Source: Saussurea involucrata
Lineage: Eukaryota > Streptophyta > Magnoliopsida > Asterales > Asteraceae
Length of the DNA stretch: 64,000 bases
Assembly: GCA_033807775.1 (NCBI GenBank)
Contig: CM066326.1
Location: forward strand, 95,383,147 to 95,447,146
Reading direction: 5' to 3'
Below, piece after piece: positions 10,791 to 20,629 of this stretch; position 1 is the first letter of the stretch; each line of letters starts with the position of its first letter. The notes under the pieces are model-generated. The model ran no database searches, was not told the DNA's origin, and worked only from the letters and a program-made list of their open reading frames with translations. The translations under genes were made by a program, and so were the position numbers.

Positions 10791-11770
10791 GGTCCTGTTA
10801 TATCCTTGAGTGTAAGGCTTATAGAGTCAATCTTTCTAGATATGGATTTAACCATTTCTCTGGTTGTAGAGGATCTAGGTTTTTCAAGAGGTTGGTCTTC
10901 TTGTAAAGTGGGTCTTTCTCCATAAAGGCTCTTGTTTTTGGAGATATCTAAAGCCCAACTTATATTATCATTAGTGATTTCACTAAAATGATTTTCTTTT
11001 ATGGATCCAATTTCTTGAAAAAGATCATCAATTTCGATTGTAGAGCTATTTTTGTAATCAATCGAATGATGGCTGTTGGCTAAAGCGTAGCCGAGAAGAT
11101 AGGTAATAGTAAAAACCTTGTCTCCTTTGTTCATCATGTCGTCTCGTTCAAATTGGTGAACGAAACTTAGAATTTGGTTTAAGTTTTTGGTATTTAAACT
11201 TACGCCAAATTTTGGGTAAACGGTAAACATAAACTTACCATAAGCCAAATTACCTTGAGCGACGCCTAGGAGGCTATCCCTTCGGTTGTTGATTCTATTG
11301 TCGAGTAAAGCCATTTTGATTGGGGTATCGATCCCGTTTCTGAACTGAGCTTTGATAAGAATCTTTATAGCGCCAATATGCACAAATATTATCTTTTTCC
11401 TAGTATCCACAGGAATTTTTGAAAGTTTTTGATTTACTTCCTCTTTTGTCAAAAGTGGTAAATAAACCTGACCTGAGACATCATTGATGTCTATGGAAAT
11501 TTCTTTTGTAGAAACACAGTAGAAAATTTCGTTTTTCCTTCTAAAAGCGTTTTGCATGCTTTTTATTAAAGAATTTTCTATCTTAAAAACCTTTGTTTTG
11601 TCTAGGTTTAGATTTAATTTAGAAATCTTTTTCAATAATTCCTGATGGATCATTAGGTTTGCCGAGTAACCAGATTCGTCTTCTTTTACAACTAGGATTT
11701 CTCCATCGCTAGACGAATTTGTTTCCTCATTAGGGTTATGGATTTCCTCAATCCCCCTCTCTGTAAACAT
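10787..11770 (-). CDS. MP: MP (movement protein), copy B, open
   Basis: 327-residue frame from the ATG inside the PBS (11768-11770). An upstream in-frame ATG exists only because of the palindromic junction, so I use the viral start. One private change is Ile for Asn in KKINFVH. Described at 11814-12797. Confidence 0.9.
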   Translation of the reverse strand: MFTERGIEEIHNPNEETNSSSDGEILVVKEDESGYSANLMIHQELLKKISKLNLNLDKTKVFKIENSLIKSMQNAFRRKNEIFYCVSTKEISIDINDVSGQVYLPLLTKEEVNQKLSKIPVDTRKKIIFVHIGAIKILIKAQFRNGIDTPIKMALLDNRINNRRDSLLGVAQGNLAYGKFMFTVYPKFGVSLNTKNLNQILSFVHQFERDDMMNKGDKVFTITYLLGYALANSHHSIDYKNSSTIEIDDLFQEIGSIKENHFSEITNDNISWALDISKNKSLYGERPTLQEDQPLEKPRSSTTREMVKSISRKIDSISLTLKDITGP

Positions 11771-11779
11771 GGCTCTGAT
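11768..11779 (-). promoter_or_regulatory. Truncated tRNA-iMet primer-binding site, copy B
   Basis: ATCAGAGCCATG remains on the minus strand. The first four bases of the PBS (TGGT) are lost at the head-to-head junction. Confidence 0.8.
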
Positions 11780-11800
11780 TTTATTGACACCAGATTTTAT

Positions 11801-11816
11801 TGGTATCAGAGCCATG
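11801..11816 (+). promoter_or_regulatory. tRNA-iMet primer-binding site, copy C
   Basis: TGGTATCAGAGCCATG. The first 12 bases are the complement of the 3' end of plant initiator-Met tRNA used by caulimovirids for minus-strand priming. Its last three bases are the MP start codon. Confidence 0.9.
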
Positions 11817-12797
11817 TTTACAGAGAGGGGGATTGAGGAAATCCATAACCCTAATGAGGAAACAAATTCGTCTAGCGATGGAGAAATCCTAGTTGTAAAA
11901 GAAGACGAATCTGGTTACTCGGCAAACCTAATGATCCATAAGGAATTATTGAAAAAGATTTCTAAATTAAATCTAAACCTAGACAAAACAAAGGTTTTTA
12001 AGATAGAAAATTCTTTAATAAAAAGCATGCAAAACGCTTTTAGAAGGAAAAACGAAATTTTCTACTGTGTTTCTACAAAAGAAATTTCCATAGACATCAA
12101 CGATGTCTCAGGTCAGGTTTATTTACCACTTTTGACAAAAGAGGAAGTAAATCAAAAACTTTCAAAAATTCCTGTGGATACTAGGAAAAAGATAAACTTT
12201 GTGCATATTGGCGCTATAAAGATTCTTATCAAAGCTCAGTTCAGAAACGGGATCGATACCCCAATCAAAATGGCTTTACTCGACAACAGAATCAACAACC
12301 GAAGGGATAGCCTCCTAGGCGTCGCTCAAGGTAATTTGGCTTATGGTAAGTTTATGTTTACCGTTTACCCAAAATTTGGCGTAAGTTTAAATACCAAAAA
12401 CTTAAACCAAATTCTAAGTTTCGTTCACCAATTTGAACGAGACGACATGATGAACAAAGGAGACAAGGTTTTTACTATTACCTATCTTCTCGGCTACGCT
12501 TTAGCCAACAGCCATCATTCGATTGATTACAAAAATAGCTCTACAATCGAAATTGATGATCTTTTTCAAGAAATTGGATCCATAAAAGAAAATCATTTTA
12601 GTGAAATAACTAATGATAATATAAGTTGGGCTTTAGATATCTCCAAAAACAAGAGCCTTTATGGAGAAAGACCCACTTTACAAGAAGACCAACCTCTTGA
12701 AAAACCTAGATCCTCTACAACCAGAGAAATGGTTAAATCCATATCTAGAAAGATTGACTCTATAATCCTTACACTCAAGGATATAACAGGACCATGA
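11814..12797 (+). CDS. MP: MP (movement protein, 30K type), copy C, open
   Basis: 327 residues. Caulimovirus movement proteins form tubules through plasmodesmata and let virus pass between cells. The 30K-family core is visible: a beta-rich stretch beginning VHIGAIKILIKAQF, then LLDNRINN with the family's conserved Asp at about residue 157, then a long hydrophobic block to about residue 230. The start is the ATG in the PBS, giving MFTERGIEEI. The stop overlaps the VAP start (ATGA), suggesting coupled translation. This frame needs five G's near codons 5-6; copies D, F and G have four and are shifted. Family assignment confident; activity not shown. Confidence 0.93.
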   Translation: MFTERGIEEIHNPNEETNSSSDGEILVVKEDESGYSANLMIHKELLKKISKLNLNLDKTKVFKIENSLIKSMQNAFRRKNEIFYCVSTKEISIDINDVSGQVYLPLLTKEEVNQKLSKIPVDTRKKINFVHIGAIKILIKAQFRNGIDTPIKMALLDNRINNRRDSLLGVAQGNLAYGKFMFTVYPKFGVSLNTKNLNQILSFVHQFERDDMMNKGDKVFTITYLLGYALANSHHSIDYKNSSTIEIDDLFQEIGSIKENHFSEITNDNISWALDISKNKSLYGERPTLQEDQPLEKPRSSTTREMVKSISRKIDSIILTLKDITGP

Positions 12798-13120
12798 GTT
12801 TAGAACGACTTAGAGAAGATGTTCTAAATCTTTCACAAAAAATGGATATTATCTTAACCAGGATTGATACTCTTATCAGTAATGGTTCAGATACGATTTC
12901 CGAAATTGAAGTTGCCTCTGCAAAAACAATTACGGACATCTCTAAGATTGTTTCAGAACAAAAATTGGCATGCTGCACCTGCAACAAGGAAGAAAAATCA
13001 GGAAAGTACAAAAACCTGAAATTTTATTCCCCGCCAAATATTGAAGAAACAATTGGAAACAAAAACCTAGTTATAAGCAAAAGAGATCATTCTCAGCTTG
13101 TAATATGGCCAGCCAAGTAA
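12794..13120 (+). CDS. VAP: VAP (virion-associated protein), copy C
   Basis: 108 residues, the position and size of the caulimovirus ORF III product, which anchors on the capsid as a coiled coil and works in cell-to-cell and vector transmission. The N-terminal half has heptad-like hydrophobic spacing (LREDVLNLSQKMDIILTRI). A Cys cluster (CCTC) sits near the middle and the tail is basic (SKRDH, WPAK). It overlaps MP by 4 nt and CP by 16 nt. The assignment rests on position, size and coiled-coil character rather than a catalytic motif. Confidence 0.82.
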   Translation: MSLERLREDVLNLSQKMDIILTRIDTLISNGSDTISEIEVASAKTITDISKIVSEQKLACCTCNKEEKSGKYKNLKFYSPPNIEETIGNKNLVISKRDHSQLVIWPAK

Positions 13121-14522
13121 CGAGTCCAATCTCCGAAAGGCTAGAAAACTTCTTCTTTAATAACATTGATCTCTGCGATCAAAAGTTTATGAAGCTTATC
13201 ACCTTAAGCGAAGAAGAATGTGAAAAGAAATACAAAGAAGAACCACAGCTCTTCGATGAATACCTTTTCAAAATCAAAGAACCAGATACTGAATCTGATT
13301 CTGAAGGAAAAAATACAAACCTTAAAAAGGTTAGATTTGAAGATCTATCAGATGATGAGCAAGAATACGTAAGTACTTCTCAAGGTGGAGGAAGAAGAAG
13401 AAGGAGACCAGCAGAATTCTCCATGCCTATGCATAGAGGAATTCCTAACCCTACAAACTCAGCCATACCTATCGGCATCCTAAATCTAGATTGCATAACA
13501 GATTTAGATGAAAGAGAAGAAATCATCAAAAGATGGTCTACAGAAATCTCATTGATCATTCAAACCAATATTGATGATCTTAAAGATTATAAGGCAGTTT
13601 TAACTCTCATTGAGCATAAAACCAGCGGCATTGTACAAAGCCAAGTAAAAATGTTTGAATGGCAACAAGACCTCCACGGTCTAGATTTCTTTAGAGGAAT
13701 TATAAATATGTTTTATACAGTTTTCCTCGGAAAAGACTTTCTGAATAACGAACTTTCAGAAATACAAAAAAAGGTTGAAAAGGCAAGAGCCAACCTCACA
13801 AAGGTTCAGCTTTCACAAATTTGTCATCTTGATAAATTTACTTGTATCTATGAGAAGAATCTCTATGATATCCCTTGGGCCAACGAATATGAGCAATGGA
13901 TAACAGCCTACCTCATGAAACTCCCAATAATCGGAGATCAATGCCTAGAAAGATGGCGAACAGAAGCAACAAGTCAAATGACAAAAATGAGTCTCGCCCT
14001 TGCAACAAGGATTGCAAAAGAGGAAATCACGAAGATCTGTAACGACAGATACCAACAAAAGAAGTTGAAAAACTTAAGCATCAGGTGCTGCAAAACAGTT
14101 GGAGACTTCCAAGATCTAAACATTGGAAAAAAGACTTACGAGTTCAAGAAAAAGAACTACAGAAGGTCCAAAAAGAAGTCCAAAACAACCTGGAAAAGAA
14201 AAAAAAACGATTTTCCCCAGGTAAGTACTTCAAAAAATCCTCGAAGGGATTTGACAAAAGACCTCCAGACAAGAATTGTCCACAAGGTAAGAAGAAATGC
14301 AGATGCTGGATTTGCAGTGAAGAAGGTCACTATGCAAATGAGTGCCCAAATAGAAAACAATATCCTAATAAAATCAAGATAATTGAAACCGCCATTAAAG
14401 ATGGTTATGAACCCCTTGAAGAGATCTATGAAGGTGAACAGCAGGTTCACAAAGTACAAATTCTTTCAGACTACACAAGCTCTGAGGAAGAAAGTACAGA
14501 TGAATCAGACGAATCTGAATAG
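13105..14522 (+). pseudogene. CP: CP (coat protein), copy C, frameshifted
   Basis: Same gene as the open copy at 20931, but one base short in the A-run at about 14208-14217. The original frame exits at 14382 after a shifted tail. The zinc knuckle and acidic C-terminus are readable only in another frame (14085-14522). Core unchanged. Confidence 0.92.
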
Positions 14523-16524
14523 CATCCCGCAAATTTTATGGGAGGGGGAGGAAGACAAAATCTTTTGTCTAAATCTTCAAAAAACTCAGGATTCATTCAA
14601 AAATATAACGAATCCAAACTCAATTTATATTTCTGGTACCCTTAACTTCAAAGGTTATAAGAAATTTAAATTACACTGCTATGTAGACACAGGTGCTTCA
14701 CTCTGTCTTGCTAGCAAAGAAGTCATCCCTAATGACTTCTGGGAAAATTCTCCTAGAGAGATAAAAGCTACTATCGCCGACAAAAAGACGATAATAATCA
14801 ACAAAGTCTGTAGAAACCTTTCTATAGAATTTGCAGGAGAAGCTTTTAACTTCCCAACAATCTACCAACAAGATTCTGGTATTGATTTAATAATTGGCAA
14901 CAACTTCTGTCAATTATATGGCCCTTTTATACAATGGCCTGACATGATAGCTTTCCATCTTAACAAGGAAATTGTCATAATTCAAAAGGTAACCAAAGCA
15001 TTCAGCCTTGGAAAACCCGGCTTCTTAGAATCTATGAAAAAAGATTCAAAAACTAAACCAATCCCAGGAATGAATATTACCCAGGAAAATTTAGATAAAG
15101 CCTATCTTTTAGACATAGACAGGTTTAGAACCATAGAAGAGACCTTAGAAAAAGTCTGTTCAGAAAACCCTATTGATCCTCAGAAAACTAAAGGTTGGAT
15201 GAAGGCATCAATAAAACTCATAAACCCTAATACGGTTGTAAGAGTAAAACCAATGAAGTACTCACCTCAAGACAGAGAAGAGTTCTCTAAACAGATAAAA
15301 GAACTCTTACAAATGAATTTGATCAAAGAATCAAAATCACCTCACATGTCCCCGGCCTTTTTAGTTGAAAACGAAGCCGAAAAACGACGAGGAAAGAAAA
15401 GAATGGTGGTTAATTATAAAGCCATCAACACTGCAACCATAGGAGACTCTCATAATCTTCCTAACATGCAGGAATTACTAACACTCTTAAGAGGAAAAAT
15501 TATATTTTCCACTTTCGATTGCAAGTCTGGGTTTTGGCAGGTACTACTGGATGAAGATTCTCAGCTCTTAACAGCATTCACTTATCCGGATGGCCATTAC
15601 CAATGGAGAGTTGTACCCTTCGGGTTAAAACAAGCTCCAAGTATCTTTCAAAGACATATGCAAAATGCTCTCAGAGGTTTAGAAGGATTTTGCACTGTTT
15701 ATGTTGATGACATCATCGTTTTCAGCAATAACGAAAGAGATCACTATTTTCATGTTTTAAAAGTTCTAAATAACATTTCAAAATTTGGAATAATTCTTTC
15801 TAAAAAGAAAGCTAATCTTTTTAAAACAAAGATTAATTTTCTCGGTCTAGAAATAGATCAAGGGACTCATAGTCCTCAGAAACATATCCTAGAACATCTT
15901 CATAAGTTTCCAAATGTTCTAGAAGATAAAAAACAACTGCAAAGATTTTTAGGCGTTTTAACATACGCTGAAACTTATATCGAAAAACTTGCAGTCATGG
16001 GAAAGCCCCTTCAAGGCAAACTCAAAAAAGATGTAACCTGGAATTGGACACAATCCGACACAGATTACATCAAAAAGATCAAGAAAAATCTTACTGTTTT
16101 TCCTAAATTATATCTTCCTTTAAAAGAAGATAATTTAATAATCGAGACCGATGCGTCCGACGAATTTTGGGGAGGAGTTTTAAAGGCAAAAACCTCCGAT
16201 CAAATTGAAAAAATTTGCAGGTATAGTTCAGGTAGCTTCAAAGCCGCTGAGAAAAATTACCATAGCAATGAAAAAGAATTACTCGCAGTTAAAAGAGTGA
16301 TTACAAAATTTAGTGCGTATCTTACACCAGTTACCTTTTTGGTACGTACAGACAATAAAAATTTTACATATTTCCTACGTACTAACATTACAGGAGATAG
16401 CAAACAAGGTCGTCAAATACGATGGCAATCATGGTTCAGCAGGTACTCTTTCACTGTTGAGCATCTTTCTGGAGAAAAGAACGTTTTGGCCGACTGCCTC
16501 ACGAGAGATTTCCAGAATCATTGA
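14401..16524 (+). CDS. POL: POL (aspartic protease-reverse transcriptase-RNase H), copy C, open
   Basis: 707 residues from the first ATG; it overlaps the CP 3' end by about 120 nt in another frame. This is the polyprotein that copies pregenomic RNA into virion DNA. Domains in order: a pepsin-type protease with YVDTGAS (catalytic Asp about residue 96); RT with FSTFDCKSGFW, then the YVDD active site (about residues 434-437); RNase H with ETDAS (Asp about 584), NEKELLAV and RTDNKNF. No integrase follows, as expected for a pararetrovirus. Private changes are Tyr for Cys in TCPDG and Gly for Arg in MRKPLQGK. Family assignment very secure; activity unknown. Confidence 0.95.
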   Translation: MVMNPLKRSMKVNSRFTKYKFFQTTQALRKKVQMNQTNLNSIPQILWEGEEDKIFCLNLQKTQDSFKNITNPNSIYISGTLNFKGYKKFKLHCYVDTGASLCLASKEVIPNDFWENSPREIKATIADKKTIIINKVCRNLSIEFAGEAFNFPTIYQQDSGIDLIIGNNFCQLYGPFIQWPDMIAFHLNKEIVIIQKVTKAFSLGKPGFLESMKKDSKTKPIPGMNITQENLDKAYLLDIDRFRTIEETLEKVCSENPIDPQKTKGWMKASIKLINPNTVVRVKPMKYSPQDREEFSKQIKELLQMNLIKESKSPHMSPAFLVENEAEKRRGKKRMVVNYKAINTATIGDSHNLPNMQELLTLLRGKIIFSTFDCKSGFWQVLLDEDSQLLTAFTYPDGHYQWRVVPFGLKQAPSIFQRHMQNALRGLEGFCTVYVDDIIVFSNNERDHYFHVLKVLNNISKFGIILSKKKANLFKTKINFLGLEIDQGTHSPQKHILEHLHKFPNVLEDKKQLQRFLGVLTYAETYIEKLAVMGKPLQGKLKKDVTWNWTQSDTDYIKKIKKNLTVFPKLYLPLKEDNLIIETDASDEFWGGVLKAKTSDQIEKICRYSSGSFKAAEKNYHSNEKELLAVKRVITKFSAYLTPVTFLVRTDNKNFTYFLRTNITGDSKQGRQIRWQSWFSRYSFTVEHLSGEKNVLADCLTRDFQNH

Positions 16525-16608
16525 TGTCACCCATGACATCATCCAAGCTCCTCTTGAGCCCTATAAGAGAAACGATCCTCACGACGCTTTCTTCACCAAT
16601 TCACCTAC

Positions 16609-16637
16609 AAAAAGAGAGGGGGAGATAGAGAGAAAAA
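16609..16637 (+). promoter_or_regulatory. Polypurine tract, copy C
   Basis: 29 nt with a single pyrimidine, in the 136-nt gap between POL and TAV. It is placed as expected for a plus-strand primer and virion DNA discontinuity. Confidence 0.62.
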
Positions 16638-16660
16638 CTTTTTCAACTAAACTTTGAAAA

Positions 16661-18094
16661 ATGGAAGACCTCGATACACTGAGGATGAAAAAGAAAATAC
16701 TCCAGATAGAGTATGAAGCTCAGATTTCAGTTATTGAGCAAAAAATTAAGCTTCATGAAAGCTTCACAACGGTAACCAAAATACCGGAAGACGAAAGTCT
16801 TAAATCAAAGGCTATTCCTGAGCAAACGGCTCATGGTAAAGAATCAACAAATCCATTGAAAGCTGATGCTTTGCTAAAAAGCATGATAAAGGATAATACT
16901 GGTCCTAGTTCTTCGAACACAACCAGTAGATTGGTATCTAATACTAATCCCACAGCTGAAGGACTCAGCAAAATGACAACTTTGTCAACTAACAAATCTA
17001 TGCAGGAACGAAGACTCGTACCAGATTATCTGGGAGCCTTAAAAGATATGTCTCAGACAAGATATTATGTGATCTATAAAGGACCACACAAAGGCATACA
17101 CACCGATTGGGGTATTGTGGAGACCCTCTGCAAAGAAGGAAAAACCACATCAAGGAAGTTCAGAACAGAAGAAGCTGCTAGACTCAGTCTTGCAACTTAC
17201 GAAGAAGGAACCTCCCCCAACAAGATTCTTCTCAGACCTAAAATTCATCAGGCCAAAGAAGAACACAGAGATCAAAGATTCCTGATCCCAAGAGAAATCC
17301 AAGAAGAATTTGCAAATCAGCCTCTTTCGGTCCATGATTTTCGAGCACTTTGGAATAAAGCACGAGCAGCATGTGCAGAAGATTTTATATCTGAAAGGTT
17401 CTACACCACAGATAAGAAGTCCAAAAGTCTGTACAACTTCTTAGAAGGAGCAGACCCACAACTAATCTTCCAAGCGTTCCAGGCTGGATTAGTCCACAAC
17501 ATCTACCCTAGCTGCAACCTACAAGAATTAAAATTCTTCCCTGCACTAATGGTGGAAACAATTAAGAATTTCCGAAAGAAAGTTCTTAAAGCCAAGGATG
17601 AACCCCTCTACATCAATGTCGTCAGCTCGATTACAGACTGGCAACAGGAAATCCGGTATCATCCCTACCAATTTCTTGAAATCGGCCTCGCCAAATCAAG
17701 AAAAGAATTAGAGCTGTCTCAACCTCTTGAAGATAAGGATATCTCTTTTACAGAAATTCTGCATCCAGTACGTGTCAACGGACTAAAAAGAGTGGCAGAA
17801 AAAGTTCTCGAAACTATCTCAGGAACAAAAAAGAAGAAGGTTAGTTATGCTAACAAACACTGCATAATCACCAGTTGGAGTTTCAGTAACACCAACCAAG
17901 AAGACATGAAGAAACTCTCCAGCTTCGGAGAACAGTTCATGAGCAACAGTATCGATGCCAGCGTCGCTACCAAACAAAGCTTCTGCAAACACGCTACTCA
18001 GCTGTTTGAGGATCATCATTGCACCTTCTGTGAGTGCAATAATTCAGACAAAGAGAATCCATCTACAGAAGATGAGACGTCCACGACAAATTAA
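16661..18094 (+). CDS. TAV: TAV (transactivator/viroplasmin), copy C, open
   Basis: Full 477 residues. Compared with copy F it has Lys for Thr in GTTKKK and Ser for Asn in KVNYANK. Role and domains as at 44887-46320. The complete promoter that serves copy D follows. Confidence 0.92.
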   Translation: MEDLDTLRMKKKILQIEYEAQISVIEQKIKLHESFTTVTKIPEDESLKSKAIPEQTAHGKESTNPLKADALLKSMIKDNTGPSSSNTTSRLVSNTNPTAEGLSKMTTLSTNKSMQERRLVPDYLGALKDMSQTRYYVIYKGPHKGIHTDWGIVETLCKEGKTTSRKFRTEEAARLSLATYEEGTSPNKILLRPKIHQAKEEHRDQRFLIPREIQEEFANQPLSVHDFRALWNKARAACAEDFISERFYTTDKKSKSLYNFLEGADPQLIFQAFQAGLVHNIYPSCNLQELKFFPALMVETIKNFRKKVLKAKDEPLYINVVSSITDWQQEIRYHPYQFLEIGLAKSRKELELSQPLEDKDISFTEILHPVRVNGLKRVAEKVLETISGTKKKKVSYANKHCIITSWSFSNTNQEDMKKLSSFGEQFMSNSIDASVATKQSFCKHATQLFEDHHCTFCECNNSDKENPSTEDETSTTN

Positions 18095-18737
18095 TACTGC
18101 ACCGTCTGCATTATTGAAAAATGGGTCCCACCCATTACTTAGCCACTACGACTAAATGGTGGAAATTAATTCAAAAGCATGGGCCCCGCCCACTTTGATT
18201 AAAACTAATATGGAGAAATGCACTACCAGCGGGCTCCACCACTAATCAATAATTCAAACAATAACAGTATTCGTTTGGTCTATAAAAGAAGGCCGTCCCA
18301 TTAGAGAAAGGCATTCGGTCTTGGACAATTATCTGTCTAGAGACATCAAAAATTGAGAGCACTCTCAAAAATTTATGTTCTTAGTTTTCAGTATGTATAG
18401 TGAGTAGTAGCCTCCAAGAGAGGATGTAAAAATAAGGAAGCCTTCGGGCTACCAGTTGTATAATAAAAGTCTTTTTATTCCTTTCCTCTTTATCAGAAAA
18501 AACCATGATAAGTGACAGAGCGATAAAATCTCAAAGAAGATACAGAGTACTGCTAGGCAGGTGGCCGTTAAGGAAAATATCAACCGAGATTTAAAAATCG
18601 CAGGCTGGCAAGTCATTATTCTACATAAACAGGAAGAATAAAAATCATTTATTCTACAACAGGTATATCTCCCTATTTTACATTTTTCTCTAGTTTCAAA
18701 AATATTTCAAAACCTTTTTAAAATTAGTTTTCTAAAA
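18095..18737 (+). promoter_or_regulatory. Pregenomic promoter and upstream leader between copies C and D
   Basis: TATA box at 18281-18287, poly(A) signal at 18462-18467, and a 29-codon leader ORF from ATG 18505. Layout as at 46321-46963. A private change near 18689 (CTCTAG for CTCTTG) is shared with copy E. Confidence 0.85.
18462..18467 (+). terminator. Poly(A) signal between copies C and D
   Basis: AATAAA, 181 nt downstream of the TATA box. It would end copy C transcripts and be bypassed on first passage by new transcripts. Confidence 0.6.
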
Positions 18738-18989
18738 ATGAATGATTCTGCTATGCAGTCCTTCAATTCTCTTAATAGTAAAAGAATCGAAGAAATCAAA
18801 TGGATAGATGTCGAACTTGATCGACAGAAAAAATTCATTAATGCTACTGAGCATCTGAAGGCAAATTGGACTCCGTCTGATTCTCCTTCTTTAGAAATTA
18901 TTTCTAAAGTTCTAAAAAATGCAAAAATATGATACTCTATTTTGCTCAAAAATCAACGTGAACTAAAATCGGAATTAGTGATCTGTTGA
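18738..18989 (+). pseudogene. Small leader ORF 1, nonsense, upstream of copy D
   Basis: Reads as the 83-residue ORF but a G-to-T change creates TGA at 18930-18932 after 64 codons. A Phe-to-Leu change near codon 12 is also private. Confidence 0.75.
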
Positions 18990-18999
18990 AATTCTTGCC

Positions 19000-19242
19000 A
19001 TGGATGATTCAAAAATCCAAGCAAAAATTCCAAGAAATCAAGAAGTGATTTTATAAATCCGAGAACAAGAGTCAATTTTACAACATGACTACTCTTGTCT
19101 TAGACAAATTGAACAAAAACTCAACGAGGGTTGTGAAAAATATAGACCTTTTTGGGAAGAAATAAGAAACAATGTCTTGTCTACTATTAGAACTAGAGAG
19201 CAACTCCTAAAACATGACAAAGCCAGGCTTGTCATTTGCTAA
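19000..19242 (+). pseudogene. Small leader ORF 2, nonsense, upstream of copy D
   Basis: The second codon encodes Asp instead of Gly, and TAA at 19054-19056 stops it after 18 codons. Both changes are also in copy E (26225-26467). Confidence 0.75.
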
Positions 19243-19251
19243 GATTCCATT

Positions 19252-19500
19252 ATGTTTTCTGTAAAAAATTGGAATCAACAAATTCAAGAAGAAATTCAAG
19301 AACTTGAAATTCTTATTGAACTTGAAAAAACTAATTTACAAACAACTTTGGATGAGATCGAAGAGTTAAGATTTGATCCGTTTTCTCAAAGAGAGTTTAT
19401 ACTCCTTCTAATAAATCGAAAAGGATTTATTAAAGAAAATATTAAAGAGCTTAATTCAAATATTTTACAGCTCAGCAAAAAGATTATACCTTGCGTTTAA
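19252..19500 (+). CDS. Small leader ORF 3 (82 aa), upstream of copy D
   Basis: Intact 82-residue ORF starting 9 nt after the ORF 2 stop. Described at 47478-47726. Confidence 0.75.
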   Translation: MFSVKNWNQQIQEEIQELEILIELEKTNLQTTLDEIEELRFDPFSQREFILLLINRKGFIKENIKELNSNILQLSKKIIPCV

Positions 19501-19570
19501 AATGACAAGATATTTTCTTATTTCTAACCCTAATTTTAGGGTTATGCTCCAGCAAACCTTTAACCTTCTC

Positions 19571-19590
19571 TTAGGGTTTAGGGTTTAGGG
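19571..19590 (+). repeat. Telomere-like TTTAGGG tract in viral leader (C/D)
   Basis: TTAGGG followed by two TTTAGGG units, between small ORF 3 and the PBS. Present at the same place in every complete leader, so it is part of the virus rather than a host telomere. Confidence 0.85.
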
Positions 19591-19627
19591 ATTGACCACC
19601 CTAACTTTCCGCGTTTAGTGATTTTAT

Positions 19628-19643
19628 TGGTATCAGAGCCATG
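19628..19643 (+). promoter_or_regulatory. tRNA-iMet primer-binding site, copy D
   Basis: Same 16-nt PBS as copy C, in an uninterrupted leader 1.35 kb downstream of the TATA box at 18281. Confidence 0.9.
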
Positions 19644-20629
19644 TTTACAGAGAGGGGATTGAGGAAATCCATAACCCTAATGAGGAAACAAATTCGTCTA
19701 GCGATGGAGAAATCCTAGTTGTAAAAGAAGACGAATCTGGTTACTCGGCAAACCTAATCATCCATCAGGAATTATTGAAAAAGATTTCTAAATTAAATCT
19801 AAACCTAGACAAAACAAAGGTTTTTAAGATAGAAAATTCTTTAATAAAAAGCATGCAAAACACTTTTAGAAGGAAAAACGAAATTTTCTACTGTGTTTCT
19901 ACAAAAGAAATTTCCATAGACATCAACGATGTCTCAGGTCAGGTTTATTTACCACTTTTGACAAAAGAGGAAGTAAATCAAAAACTTTCAAAAATTCCCG
20001 TGGATACTAGGAAAAAGATAAACTTTGTGCATATTGGCGCTATAAAGATTCTTATCAAAGCTCAGTTCAGAAACGGGATCGATACCCCAATCAAAATGGC
20101 TTTACTCGACAACAGAATCAACAACCGAAGGGATAGCCTCCTAGGCGTCGCTCAAGGTAATTTGGCTTATGGTAAGTTTATGTTTACCGTTTACCCAAAA
20201 TTTGGCGTAAGTTTAAATACCAAAAACTTAAACCAAATTCTAAGTTTCGTTCACCAATTTGAACGAGACGACATGATGAACAAAGGAGACAAGGTTTTTA
20301 CTATTACCTATCTTCTCGGCTACGCTTTAGCCAACAGCCATCATTCGATTGATTACAAAAATAGCTCTACAATCGAAATTGATGATCTTTTTCAAGAAAT
20401 TGGATCCATAAAAGAAAATCATTTTAGTGAAATCACTAATGATAATATAAGTTGGGCTTTAGATATCTCCAAAAACAAGAGCCTTTATGGAGAAAGACCC
20501 ACTTTACAAGAAGACCAACCTCTTGAAAAACCTAGATCCTCTACAACCAGAGAAATGGTTAAATCCATATCTAGAAAGATTGACTCTATAAGCCTTACAC
20601 TCAAGGATATAACAGGACCATGGGTTTAG
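19641..20629 (+). pseudogene. MP: MP (movement protein), copy D, 5' frameshift
   Basis: Four G's where copy C has five shift the frame at codon 6; from the normal ATG translation ends after 24 codons. The internal Met of copy C (LMIHQ region) is Ile here, so the next in-frame ATG lies near 19852. The normal TGA is also lost, extending the frame to 20629. The rest matches copy C. Confidence 0.88.

Larger units (their letters stand above)
4189..11779 (-). mobile_element. Endogenous pararetrovirus copy B, nearly full length
   Basis: On the minus strand, from the PBS side at 11779 down to small ORF 3 at 4189, the segment holds MP, VAP, CP, POL, TAV, promoter and small ORFs 1-3 in order. CP is frameshifted. 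POL lacks eight codons and its stop. ORF 3 is truncated. The right end abuts copy C head to head. Confidence 0.95.
4189..19420. repeat. Inverted repeat of copies B and C (arms about 7.6 kb)
   Basis: The arms 4189-11779 (-) and 11793-19420 (+) match over nearly a whole viral genome. A 13-nt spacer at the two PBS ends separates them and contains a second copy of GATTTTATTG. MP genes diverge from the centre. Confidence 0.93.

Noticed and set aside
11769..11813. Longer MP start upstream of the PBS in copies B and C (342 codons)
   Set aside because: The extra 15 codons are created by the palindromic junction; tandem copies have no such upstream ATG.
16313..16657. A 114-codon frame overlapping the end of POL, present in many copies
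   Set aside because: Its N-terminal two thirds is POL RNase H read in another frame; conservation is explained by POL. I cannot exclude a short product from its last 40 codons but see no motif.
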